A model generated the notes under the pieces. That model searched no databases. It was not told the origin of the DNA and worked only from the letters and a program-made list of their open reading frames with translations. 64,000 bases of DNA from Methanobacterium_B sp963703015 (GTDB lineage Archaea; Methanobacteriota; Methanobacteria; Methanobacteriales; Methanobacteriaceae). Position numbers and translations under genes: made by a program. The stretch is taken from positions 744,001-808,000 of the forward strand of contig OY969779.1 in the NCBI GenBank assembly GCA_963703015.1. The letters run 5' to 3'. The first letter of the stretch is position 1; each line of letters starts with the position of its first letter. Shown here one piece after another: positions 55,120 through 63,275 of this stretch.

Positions 55120-55533
55120 TTATACTACAATAATTGTAACTTTCAACTGTTTTGAATCTGCAAGATCGTCAACAAGTTCAGGTTTAAGATCACAGGCTGC
55201 CTTATCTGCGTTGATCATCAAGGTTCTAGAACATTTAAAATCACTTTTTCGTACAACCATGTCTGTTGGATGATCCAATGTTAAATCTCGGTGTCCAAAG
55301 CCATGAATTTCATCATGGGCATTTTCCGTTTCGAGCTTAACTGTTATTCTGGCATTTTCATCCTGAATCGCATCAATCATCTCGGTGGGAAAGTTCTCCA
55401 TTGAAACTCCAGAACCAACACCTACTATACAATCTGCCTTCAATCCAATCTCTGGATCCTTGGTAAATTCCAGTGTTGTTTTGTGTCTGGAAGTCACATT
55501 TGGATGTCCCTTTAAAATAAAACTATATTCCAT
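55120..55533 (-). CDS. DUF371-family protein
   Basis: A 137-residue archaeal protein. It starts MEYSFILKGHPNVTSRHKTTLEFTKD and contains GVGSGVSMENFP, HDEIHGFGHRDLTLDHPTDMV and a C-terminal domain with several charged strands; this layout is that of DUF371, a family found almost only in archaea. The repeated H-D/H-G-H-D histidines could bind a metal. It is unlinked to its neighbours, and function is unknown. Confidence 0.85.
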   Translation of the reverse strand: MEYSFILKGHPNVTSRHKTTLEFTKDPEIGLKADCIVGVGSGVSMENFPTEMIDAIQDENARITVKLETENAHDEIHGFGHRDLTLDHPTDMVVRKSDFKCSRTLMINADKAACDLKPELVDDLADSKQLKVTIIVV

Positions 55534-55698
55534 ATTAGTTTACCTCCATTTGAGCTATTTCATTTTAGAATTTAGAACTAAATACAATCTTGAAACATTT
55601 TTTGTTGGATCTTATCGTATTCAAATACCAACCCTATTTTAATATTAAAATTTAATATTTAAATTGGTTTATGTAAATGTATTTTTGAGGTGAAAAAT

Positions 55699-56535
55699 TT
55701 GAGGTTATCATGTGTTGTTGAGAATACAGCAACTTTTTCGTCTGAATTTTGGGCTGAACATGGATTTTCAGTCTTAATAGAACATGAAGATTCTAAGATT
55801 CTGTTTGATACTGGTAAATCTCCAGAGGTCTTGGAGAGAAATATGGGTCTTATGAATGGTTTTAATGATTTAGAAACTGTTGTTTTGAGTCATGGCCATA
55901 ACGACCATACAGGTGGTCTTCCAGCCATATTTAGAAATTCATCTGCAGATATTTTCATGCATAAAGAGGGTTTAAAACCCAAATATTTATCGAATGATGG
56001 TGAAATGAAGTTCATTGGAACTCCTGAAAACTATCGTTTAGAGGATGGAGAAATCAACTTAACACAAGACGTATCTCCCGTGAAATTTGTTGAAAAACCC
56101 ATGGAAATTGCTCCAGATATTTATATATTCACAGATATTCCAATGTTAAATGATTTTGAGCAACTGAATTCTTCCCTTCTATGTTTAGATAATGGAAATA
56201 ATGTTCAAGACCCCTTCAACGAGGAACTTGTTGTGGTTGTACGGACAGATCACGGGCTGGTTATTGTTTCAGGATGTGCCCACAAAGGTATTATAAACAC
56301 CATAACTGCTGTATCGGACCATTTCCATGAGAAGATCTGTGCTGTGGTTGGTGGAACCCATCTTGTTACTGCCGATGAAAACAGAATGATAAGAACAGTT
56401 CAAGAATTTGAAAAGATAAATGCCACTAATCTTGTTTTGGGACATTGCAACGGTTTTGAAGCCCAGTGCTTATTTAAAAATAGATTCAAAGAAGTTTTTC
56501 AACCCCTCGAATGTGGAAAAAAGCTGATTTTCTAG
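55699..56535 (+). CDS. MBL-fold metallohydrolase (COG1237 type)
   Basis: About 278 residues with the dinuclear metal motif SHGHNDHTGGL near residues 73-83, the later ligands in VSGCAHKGIINT and GGTHLV, and a C-terminal HCNGFEA. This is the group of 7,8-dihydropterin-6-methyl-4-(beta-D-ribofuranosyl)-aminobenzene-5'-phosphate synthase-like hydrolases; a methanopterin link is possible but not shown. I start at TTG 55699, which has GAGGT seven bases upstream; a GTG three codons earlier lies inside that site. The GIY-YIG gene follows after 16 bases. Confidence 0.85.
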   Translation: MRLSCVVENTATFSSEFWAEHGFSVLIEHEDSKILFDTGKSPEVLERNMGLMNGFNDLETVVLSHGHNDHTGGLPAIFRNSSADIFMHKEGLKPKYLSNDGEMKFIGTPENYRLEDGEINLTQDVSPVKFVEKPMEIAPDIYIFTDIPMLNDFEQLNSSLLCLDNGNNVQDPFNEELVVVVRTDHGLVIVSGCAHKGIINTITAVSDHFHEKICAVVGGTHLVTADENRMIRTVQEFEKINATNLVLGHCNGFEAQCLFKNRFKEVFQPLECGKKLIF

Positions 56536-56551
56536 GAGAAATTGGTTAAAA

Positions 56552-57016
56552 ATGTCGAAAAAACGAATTTACAAGGGCAGTTACTGCCTCATTATAAATT
56601 TATCAGAGGATTCTGTTGTAAAGGTAGGTAGTCTAGGTAATATAGATTTTAAAAAGGGCCACTACGTTTATGTGGGATCTGCTCTAAACTCGCTTGAAAG
56701 CAGGTTGAGAAGACATTTAAGCCACGAAAAAAAGTTACATTGGCATGTGGACTACCTACTTAATCATGCTAACGCCAGTCTGGTTGACATTGTCTACGTT
56801 GTGGATGATGGTAAATGGGAGTGTTCCATTGCTGCACAGATTTCAGAAAAAGGGGTTGAAACAGTCAAATTTGGATGTTCAGACTGTAAATGTAGTTCCC
56901 ATCTCTTTAAATTTGAAGATTTTGAAACTGCAGTATCCTGTTCATCAAATTCATTTGAAACCTTATCACTCAATCCCATCATTTGGAGTGATGGTTCCAA
57001 CTTCGAATCTGAATAA
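56552..57016 (+). CDS. DUF123 GIY-YIG nuclease-like protein
   Basis: A 154-residue protein of the DUF123 type. GSYCLIINL and KGHYVYVGSAL stand for the GIY...YVG pair, SLESRLRRHL gives the catalytic Arg helix, and WHVDYLL and GCSDCKCSSHLF (cysteine cluster, possibly zinc) follow. In this family the canonical nuclease is small and archaeal members sometimes fuse to endonuclease III. AGGAG lies about 13 bases upstream of the ATG. Probably co-transcribed with the MBL-fold gene. Confidence 0.85.
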   Translation: MSKKRIYKGSYCLIINLSEDSVVKVGSLGNIDFKKGHYVYVGSALNSLESRLRRHLSHEKKLHWHVDYLLNHANASLVDIVYVVDDGKWECSIAAQISEKGVETVKFGCSDCKCSSHLFKFEDFETAVSCSSNSFETLSLNPIIWSDGSNFESE

Positions 57017-57050
57017 AAAAAAATGATTTTAGGTTTTATTTTAGAGTTGG

Positions 57051-57851
57051 CTAGTGAAATTTTCTGAAGAATTTTTCAAACTCATCCACTTCCATGGGTT
57101 TGGGAATGTCAAATTTCTGGTTGTTGCAGATGTTTTCTCCCAGTTCCCTGTAAAGCTCGGCCTGTTCAGATTCTGGAAACTTTTCTATCACTGTTTTTGC
57201 GTCGATCTCTGCCTTTTGAACCAGTTCATTACGGGGTATGATTCCTATGATCTTGGTGTTAACAGTTCTTGCAAATTCTTCCACAATTTCGAGTTCGTTT
57301 TCAATTCCTCGGCAGTTGCAGATTATGCCTCCAAGATTGCCCTTGAGTTTTTTTATTCCTTTACATATATTGTTTGCAGCGTATAGTGACATGTATTCGC
57401 CTGATGTGACTATGTACACTTCATCTGCGAAGTTTTCACGGAGCGGAACTGCAAATCCTCCACAGACCACATCTCCAAGCACGTCGTAGATGATGAGATC
57501 AGGGTTTTCTTTGAAAACACCCAAACGTTCCAGAAGGTTCATTGCTACTATGACTCCCCTTCCTGCACATCCAACTCCAGGTTCAGGTCCTCCTGACTCT
57601 ACACATTTCACATCTCCAAAGCCCTTGACTATTATGTCTTCTTGGTTTAGATCCTTTTTTTTAAGCTTTAAAATATCTAATATGGTTGGGATTCTTCTTC
57701 CAACAAGGGTTCTGGTTGTGTCTGCCTTGGGATCACAGCCTATTACCAGAACTTCACTGTCCTTTGAACGGGCAGCTGCTATGTTGGATACTGTGGTGGA
57801 TTTACCAATCCCTCCCTTCCCATAGATAGCGATTTTTTTGGTTTTATTCAT
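57051..57851 (-). CDS. cfbC: NifH-like Ni-sirohydrochlorin a,c-diamide reductive cyclase reductase
   Basis: CfbC is the NifH-type ATPase that donates electrons to CfbD during coenzyme F430 synthesis. The 266-residue protein has P-loop GKGGIGKS at 11-18, DPKADTT, and the two cluster cysteines in GVGCAGRGV (Cys95) and DVVCGGF (Cys130), so the [4Fe-4S] bridging site is complete. No nifDK genes are near. A true nitrogenase reductase is unlikely, because NifH is longer (about 275-290) and clusters with nifI/nifD. The start overlaps the CBS-domain gene by eight bases. Confidence 0.87.
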   Translation of the reverse strand: MNKTKKIAIYGKGGIGKSTTVSNIAAARSKDSEVLVIGCDPKADTTRTLVGRRIPTILDILKLKKKDLNQEDIIVKGFGDVKCVESGGPEPGVGCAGRGVIVAMNLLERLGVFKENPDLIIYDVLGDVVCGGFAVPLRENFADEVYIVTSGEYMSLYAANNICKGIKKLKGNLGGIICNCRGIENELEIVEEFARTVNTKIIGIIPRNELVQKAEIDAKTVIEKFPESEQAELYRELGENICNNQKFDIPKPMEVDEFEKFFRKFH

Positions 57852-58323
57852 CCCCTCTCACCATGGATCCGATGATGTCACCCCTGGTTATTATGCCCAC
57901 GAGTTTTCCATCGTTATCAACTACAGGAAGCCGTTTAATTTTATGAGAGTCCATTAATTCAGCCGCATCCATAACAGAAGATTCAGGTTTGACTTTAATT
58001 ATTTTTTTTGTCATTATCTGATCGATGACAGTTGATCCTGCCTTCTGCATATCTTCTGCAACTTCGTTTAATTCGTGTTTCATTTTTATTGGAAGTTCAA
58101 TTAGGTCCAGTGGTGATGGAAGTATGAGGTTTATTCTAGGGGAGTGTACTTCGATCAGGCGCATTATGTCTCCTTCGCTTATGACACCCACCACATGATT
58201 GTTCTCATCAACAACTGGAGCTCCGCTGATCTTGTTGTCCCTGAAACTCTGTGCAACATCGACAATTTTATCCAGTTCATTAAATTTAATTACTTCCTTT
58301 TGCATTACATCTTCTACATTCAT
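57844..58323 (-). CDS. Tandem CBS-domain protein
   Basis: The 159-residue protein holds two CBS motifs: residues 1-60 (VEDVMQKEVIKF ... GVISEGDIMRLIE) and 95-155 (IDQIMTKKIIKVKPES ... GIITRGDIIGSMV), separated by a linker. CBS pairs bind adenosine nucleotides and act as sensors of energy state. The 8-base overlap with cfbC suggests that the two are translated together; whether it controls F430 synthesis is unknown. Confidence 0.9.
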   Translation of the reverse strand: MNVEDVMQKEVIKFNELDKIVDVAQSFRDNKISGAPVVDENNHVVGVISEGDIMRLIEVHSPRINLILPSPLDLIELPIKMKHELNEVAEDMQKAGSTVIDQIMTKKIIKVKPESSVMDAAELMDSHKIKRLPVVDNDGKLVGIITRGDIIGSMVRGDE

Positions 58324-58516
58324 TTAAACCAAAACTCCCTATTTTTTTACAGTAAGTCTTAATCTGGTATTATTATGTTATTATCTAGAAAAATTTAGTT
58401 GATCTTTGGTTGTCATACTACTTTTGTTTTGTTGTTAAACTAGTTCAAAAAATGAATAGTTAAGTTTATTAATTATTAAGTTAATGAATTACTATGAATG
58501 TTATCAAGGTGATAAA

Positions 58517-58999
58517 ATGAATCAACAGGAAATGGACAGGTTGGTAGATTCCCTGCTTATCTACATGCCCATGTTTTACAAAAAACTGACAACTGCAAAG
58601 GAAACTGATATTAAAAAATCAAGCTACAAAAAAAGAACAGCTGATCAGTACCAGATACTTGGTTTGCTTGAACACTACGACCATCTCCCAATATCTGAAA
58701 TTGGAAAAAGATTGTTGTTGTCAAGACCCAACATGACAGCCCATCTAGACAAACTGGTAGCTGAAGGATTGGTGGAGAGAATTCCTGATGAAACAGACAG
58801 GAGGGTCATCAACATAGGAATCACCCAGAAGGGTTTGGATTACATCGAAGTATCAAAAACATGGGTTAAAAACAATATAAAGGAAACCTTGAAGGTTTTA
58901 AACCATGAAGAACTGGCTGAGCTTGACCACTGTGCCGAAATAATTAAATCTAAAATTCTCATGATCAAGGGGTGCCACCATGGAACAATCAAAAAATGA
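58517..58999 (+). CDS. MarR-family transcriptional regulator
   Basis: A 160-residue winged-helix regulator: YQILGLLEHYDHLPISEIGKRLLLSRPNMTAHLDKLVAEGLVERIPDETDRRVINIGITQKG in the centre gives the DNA-binding helices and wing. The ATG at 58517 has GGTGA six bases upstream; a start 11 codons earlier has no such site. It overlaps the MFS gene by 20 bases, so regulator and pump form one operon and are presumably self-repressed. Candidate operator: repeated TTAAGTT units just before the gene, at 58461-58486. Confidence 0.93.
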   Translation: MNQQEMDRLVDSLLIYMPMFYKKLTTAKETDIKKSSYKKRTADQYQILGLLEHYDHLPISEIGKRLLLSRPNMTAHLDKLVAEGLVERIPDETDRRVINIGITQKGLDYIEVSKTWVKNNIKETLKVLNHEELAELDHCAEIIKSKILMIKGCHHGTIKK

Positions 59000-60434
59000 A
59001 TTTAACATCAGCCTTGTGTTGGCTGGGCTCATGATAGGTCTGCTTGTGGCTGCTCTGGATAATTCCATCATGGCAACTGCAATGCCCAAAGTCATTTCAA
59101 GCCTTGGTGGTATGGCTTACTATGTGTGGCCTTTCACCATTTACATGCTCACATCCACCATTGCCATTATTTTGTTTGGAAAGTTATCAGATCTCTATGG
59201 ACGTAAGAGGATCTTGATAGGTGGAATAATATTGTTTGTACTGAGTTCAGTTGCATGTGGATTCTCAAACAACATGCTTCAGCTTATTGTATTTAGGGGA
59301 ATTCAAGGTATTGGTGGTGGAATATTGATAACCATACCATTCATAGTGGTTGCTGAGTTATTCCCACCCAGACAAAGGGGAAAATACACCGGAATACTTG
59401 CATCGGTGTTTGGTATATCAAACGTTCTAGGGCCCATACTTGGAGGAGTTATAACTGATTTTATGGGATGGCAATGGGTTTTCTTCGTTAATGTTCCAGT
59501 TGGAGTGGCTGCAATCGCCATGCTGAGCATTTATTTCCCTCACTTGAAACAGGTTGCGAGAGAAAAGGTCATAGATTACGCAGGCGTAATTACCATGACA
59601 CTATCGTTTAGTTCATTGTGCGTTGCTTTAACCTACGTCAAATCATCATACCTTCCAGAATATGTGGTGGGTTTTCTGTTTATCTTCGCCGCACTGATGT
59701 TCATCCTATTTATCCGTGTTGAACGTAGGGCAGTTGAACCTTTACTACCACTGCATCTGTTTAAACTATCTGTCTTCAATATATCTGCAGTTGCAATGTT
59801 CTTATCAAACGCTGTTATGTTCTGTGCAATTATCTACATACCCCTATTTATTCAAAAGGTTCAGGGAATAAGTGCATCTGGTTCCGGGGCTTTAATAACA
59901 CCCATGTTAGTCAGTTTAACAGTAGCATCCCTAATTGCAGGTCAGGTGATCTCTAAAACAGGAACCTATAAAAAGATGGGTGTACTGGCATTTGGTTTGA
60001 TCACAGTTGGAATGGTCTTGGCCACCACAATGACACAATCCACAGGTACAGCTGAAATTCTTATCTACACAACCATTCTTGGAATAGGTTCAGGAATAAT
60101 GTATCCAGTTTTCACTGTGGCAATACAAAATGCTGTGTTAAGACGGGACATTGGAATTGCAACTGCATCTAGCCAATTTTTCAGAAATGTTGGAGCCACC
60201 ATAACCCTCCCAATTTTTGGTTTGATTGTTAATCTAACCATGAACATGGATATAAATACTGTTAGCAGTGTTCCAGTAGGGCCCATGATCGCAGCAATTC
60301 ACAACGTGTTCATATTTGGAATTGTAATGTGTATCATAGGATTAATAGCTTCTTTACTGTTAAAAGATGCTGTTTTAAGCAATTCAAACGAGTTCAATGT
60401 GATTGAAGAACCAGTTGGAAATGAAGAAGTTTAG
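58980..60434 (+). CDS. MFS drug-efflux transporter, DHA2 type
   Basis: The 484-residue protein has 14 membrane segments and the family marks: DNSIMATAMP in helix 1, GKLSDLYGRKRIL after helix 2, and SVFGISNVLGPILGGVI in helix 5. It is a proton-coupled multidrug exporter of the EmrB/QacA kind. GGGGTG lies five bases before the ATG. It is the third such pump in this window and the second with a MarR gene next to it. Confidence 0.94.
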   Translation: MEQSKNEFNISLVLAGLMIGLLVAALDNSIMATAMPKVISSLGGMAYYVWPFTIYMLTSTIAIILFGKLSDLYGRKRILIGGIILFVLSSVACGFSNNMLQLIVFRGIQGIGGGILITIPFIVVAELFPPRQRGKYTGILASVFGISNVLGPILGGVITDFMGWQWVFFVNVPVGVAAIAMLSIYFPHLKQVAREKVIDYAGVITMTLSFSSLCVALTYVKSSYLPEYVVGFLFIFAALMFILFIRVERRAVEPLLPLHLFKLSVFNISAVAMFLSNAVMFCAIIYIPLFIQKVQGISASGSGALITPMLVSLTVASLIAGQVISKTGTYKKMGVLAFGLITVGMVLATTMTQSTGTAEILIYTTILGIGSGIMYPVFTVAIQNAVLRRDIGIATASSQFFRNVGATITLPIFGLIVNLTMNMDINTVSSVPVGPMIAAIHNVFIFGIVMCIIGLIASLLLKDAVLSNSNEFNVIEEPVGNEEV

Positions 60435-60464
60435 TTTAAACTAATTTTCTTCTATTATTTTTTT

Positions 60465-61712
60465 TTAATTCTTTAAGACCCTTTTATAAACATTGTCACC
60501 AGGTCTTACAATATCAGTGACATAAACAGCTACATTTTGTCCTTTAATTCCTTTTTTAACTGGTTTTCCATTGATCTGCATTGATTCAACAGTTTGTTCT
60601 ATTGATCCTGTTGTTTGGCCTTGAATAATCAGTGCATCCCCCACATCCATGTCATCCCAGAGTCTGATCTCTGCAGCCTGGACACGTTTGTAATAATTTA
60701 CAACTTCCCCAACATCTTTTTTCTTAAATTTTGCCTCGTTAGAACTGCTATTTTCCTTGGGCGTGTTGAAATAAAATCCTGTGTCAAACCCTCTGTTAAA
60801 AACATTTTTAAGTTCTTCTAGCCATCTTCTGATGTTTTCTTCATGTTCTGGTGTGTTCCATAGGCCTGCTTCGTACTCATTTATTGCTTCTTTGTAAACT
60901 CTGGTGACAGTTGCCACGTAATCTGCAGGTCTTGCCCTTCCCTCTATTTTAAACACCTTGACTCCAGATTCTATGAGGAGGGGAATGTGTTCTATCATAC
61001 ACAGATCCCTGGGACTCAGTATGTGGGTTGTGGGTCGAGTTTCCATATGGTTTCCTGTGTTTGAAAAATTGTTTTCTCCCATGATAAATTCTTCATCATC
61101 TTCTGAAATTAACTTCCATTCCTTTCTGCAGGGTTGAAGACATTCTCCACAGTTGGCACTTTTGTTGTACAGGTACGAACTTAAAAAACATCTTCCAGAA
61201 ACTGCCACACACATGGCTCCATGTACAAAGACTTCCAGTTCCATGGGAGAATTCAATGCTATTTCTTGGATGGTTTGGAGGGGTAGTTCCCTTGATAGGA
61301 TGATCCTGTTCACCCCAAGTTCCTCAAGGATTTTTAATGATTCACTGTTACTGATGTTTGATTGTACACTCATGTGAACATCTATTTCAGAATCCCTGGC
61401 AACTTTAACTGCCCCAAGATCTGACACTATCACTGCATCTGCACCAGAATCTTTTATCTGTGGCATGTTAACCTTGAGTTTCTCTATTTCTCCCTCGTTA
61501 AGTGAAGTGTTTATGCAGACATAGAGTTTAACTCCAGTTTGATGACAGAGTGCTGCAGCTTCTGAAATTTCTTCCATTGAAAAGTTGGCAATGTTGGCCC
61601 TCATGTTGTAACCATCCAGGCCCACGTACACAGAGTTTGCTCCATTTTTAATAGCTGAGCTAAGTGATATCATGTCTTTTGCAGGGGAGAGAAGTTCTAC
61701 TATTTTTACCAC
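60465..61712 (-). CDS. Peptidase U32-family protein
   Basis: A 415-residue U32 protein: VELLSPAKDM at the N-terminus, VHGAMCVAVSGRCFLSSYLY, and the cysteine cluster NCGECLQPCRKEW near residues 190-202 that binds Fe-S in characterised members, then KIEGRARPADYV. Several U32 proteins (RlhA, TrhP, UbiU) are RNA or quinone hydroxylases, not proteases, so the title is historical. The assigned GTG start lies inside AGGTGG; the ribosome-binding site instead points to an ATA directly before VELLSPA. Same strand as purF, 50 bases downstream of it. Confidence 0.85.
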   Translation of the reverse strand: MVKIVELLSPAKDMISLSSAIKNGANSVYVGLDGYNMRANIANFSMEEISEAAALCHQTGVKLYVCINTSLNEGEIEKLKVNMPQIKDSGADAVIVSDLGAVKVARDSEIDVHMSVQSNISNSESLKILEELGVNRIILSRELPLQTIQEIALNSPMELEVFVHGAMCVAVSGRCFLSSYLYNKSANCGECLQPCRKEWKLISEDDEEFIMGENNFSNTGNHMETRPTTHILSPRDLCMIEHIPLLIESGVKVFKIEGRARPADYVATVTRVYKEAINEYEAGLWNTPEHEENIRRWLEELKNVFNRGFDTGFYFNTPKENSSSNEAKFKKKDVGEVVNYYKRVQAAEIRLWDDMDVGDALIIQGQTTGSIEQTVESMQINGKPVKKGIKGQNVAVYVTDIVRPGDNVYKRVLKN

Positions 61713-61762
61713 CTTAAAAAAAAAATTAATGTTGGATTTAAAAAAAAATTTAGTTGTAAATC

Positions 61763-63163
61763 TTAACAGCGCTTGGCTTCGTACTCTTTGATATCTGCAG
61801 GTAGTTCTGTTGGATATTCACCTGTGAGACAGCCCACACATAGGTTGCCATCTTCAATTCCTATACATTCTATGAGTGATTCCAGGCTAAGATAACCGAG
61901 TGAATCCACGCCCAATGTTTTCCTGATATCTTCAACATCTTTGTCCGATGCTATGAGTTCTTTCTTGGTTGCCATTGCAATACCGTAGTAGCATGGTGAA
62001 ATGATTGGTGGACATCCCACCCTGAGGTGTATTTCCTTTGCTCCAGCTTCTCTTAATACCTTTACAAGAGATTTGGAGGTTGTTCCCCGGACAATACTGT
62101 CGTCTACGAGTACTATACTTTTACCTTCCAGTTCGGATCTGATTGGGTTCATCTTGAGTCTTACTGATGTTTCCCTTTCTTCCTGGGTGGGCATGATAAA
62201 TGTTCTACCCACGTACCTGTTTTTAAGGAGTCCTTCACCATAACCAAGTCCTGATTCTCTTGAAAATCCGATTGCTGCTGTGATTGCAGAGTCTGGAACA
62301 GGCATTACAACATCGGCGTCTGCTGGAAATTCCTTTGAAAGTGCCTTTCCAATGTTTAGCCTCACATTGTAAACAGAACTTCCGTCTAAAACACTGTCAG
62401 GACGGGCAAAATAGACATATTCAAACATACAATGAGCTCTTCGAGGTTTTTCTGTCTCGGAAAGCTTGTAACTTTCTAGTTCATCACCAATATGGATGAT
62501 TTCACCAGGTTCAACATCTCTCAGATGTTTGGCCCCTAAAACATCAAAAGCAACTGTTTCTGATGCTACCATTGTTAAATCTCCCAGTTTACCCATGGAA
62601 AGGGGTTTGATACCGTTTGGATCCCTAACAGCGTATAGATCTTCGTTGAACAGTATTACAAGTGAGTAGGAACCATTAAGCATTTTTGTAACATTTCTTA
62701 TTGATTCCACAACATTTGAAGTTTTTAAGATTTCCCTTGTGAGGAGATGACATAAAACTTCAGAATCTGTTGTAGATTCAAATTCGTATCCCAATAATTC
62801 CAGTTCACATCTTAACTCTGGAGAGTTTATGATGTCTCCATTATGGGCAACAGCAATAGTTCCAAGATCAAAATTACTGAACATTGGCTGTGAATTTTCT
62901 AGTTTTGATTTACCAGTAGTTGAATATCTCACGTGTCCAATGCCTACATTACCATCGATTCCTTCAACATTACCGTTGTTAAAAACGTCACATACAAGGC
63001 CCATGCCCCGATGGGTTGAAAGTTGGTCTTTGTTATATGCTGATATACCTGCTGATTCTTGCCCTCTGTGCTGCAGAGAATATAATGCATAGTATATCTG
63101 GCGTGAAACATGGACAGACTTATCTTGAGAATATGCACCTACAATTCCACATTTATCCCTCAA
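61763..63163 (-). CDS. purF: Amidophosphoribosyltransferase
   Basis: PurF makes phosphoribosylamine from PRPP and glutamine, the first step of purine synthesis. The 466-residue protein has the N-terminal amidotransferase with Cys5 as nucleophile after a short MRDK leader, YNVR/DLTMVASE regions, the PRPP loop VLVDDSIVRGTTS and a C-terminal cysteine pair LCVGCLTGEYP of the Fe-S-containing type. It starts at a TTG with GGGAG eight bases upstream. Confidence 0.96.
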   Translation of the reverse strand: MRDKCGIVGAYSQDKSVHVSRQIYYALYSLQHRGQESAGISAYNKDQLSTHRGMGLVCDVFNNGNVEGIDGNVGIGHVRYSTTGKSKLENSQPMFSNFDLGTIAVAHNGDIINSPELRCELELLGYEFESTTDSEVLCHLLTREILKTSNVVESIRNVTKMLNGSYSLVILFNEDLYAVRDPNGIKPLSMGKLGDLTMVASETVAFDVLGAKHLRDVEPGEIIHIGDELESYKLSETEKPRRAHCMFEYVYFARPDSVLDGSSVYNVRLNIGKALSKEFPADADVVMPVPDSAITAAIGFSRESGLGYGEGLLKNRYVGRTFIMPTQEERETSVRLKMNPIRSELEGKSIVLVDDSIVRGTTSKSLVKVLREAGAKEIHLRVGCPPIISPCYYGIAMATKKELIASDKDVEDIRKTLGVDSLGYLSLESLIECIGIEDGNLCVGCLTGEYPTELPADIKEYEAKRC

Positions 63164-63275
63164 TTGAAAATCTCCCTGATATTATAAGATAATTACCGAT
63201 CCATTATCTCAAATTGATCATTTATAATAACTTTAGTTTAAAATCAGATACACATTTTGGTTAATTATTTTTTTT

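Noticed and set aside
57051..57851. True nitrogenase iron protein NifH
   Set aside because: Length, lack of nif neighbours and overall form fit the CfbC group; nitrogen fixation is not supported by this window.
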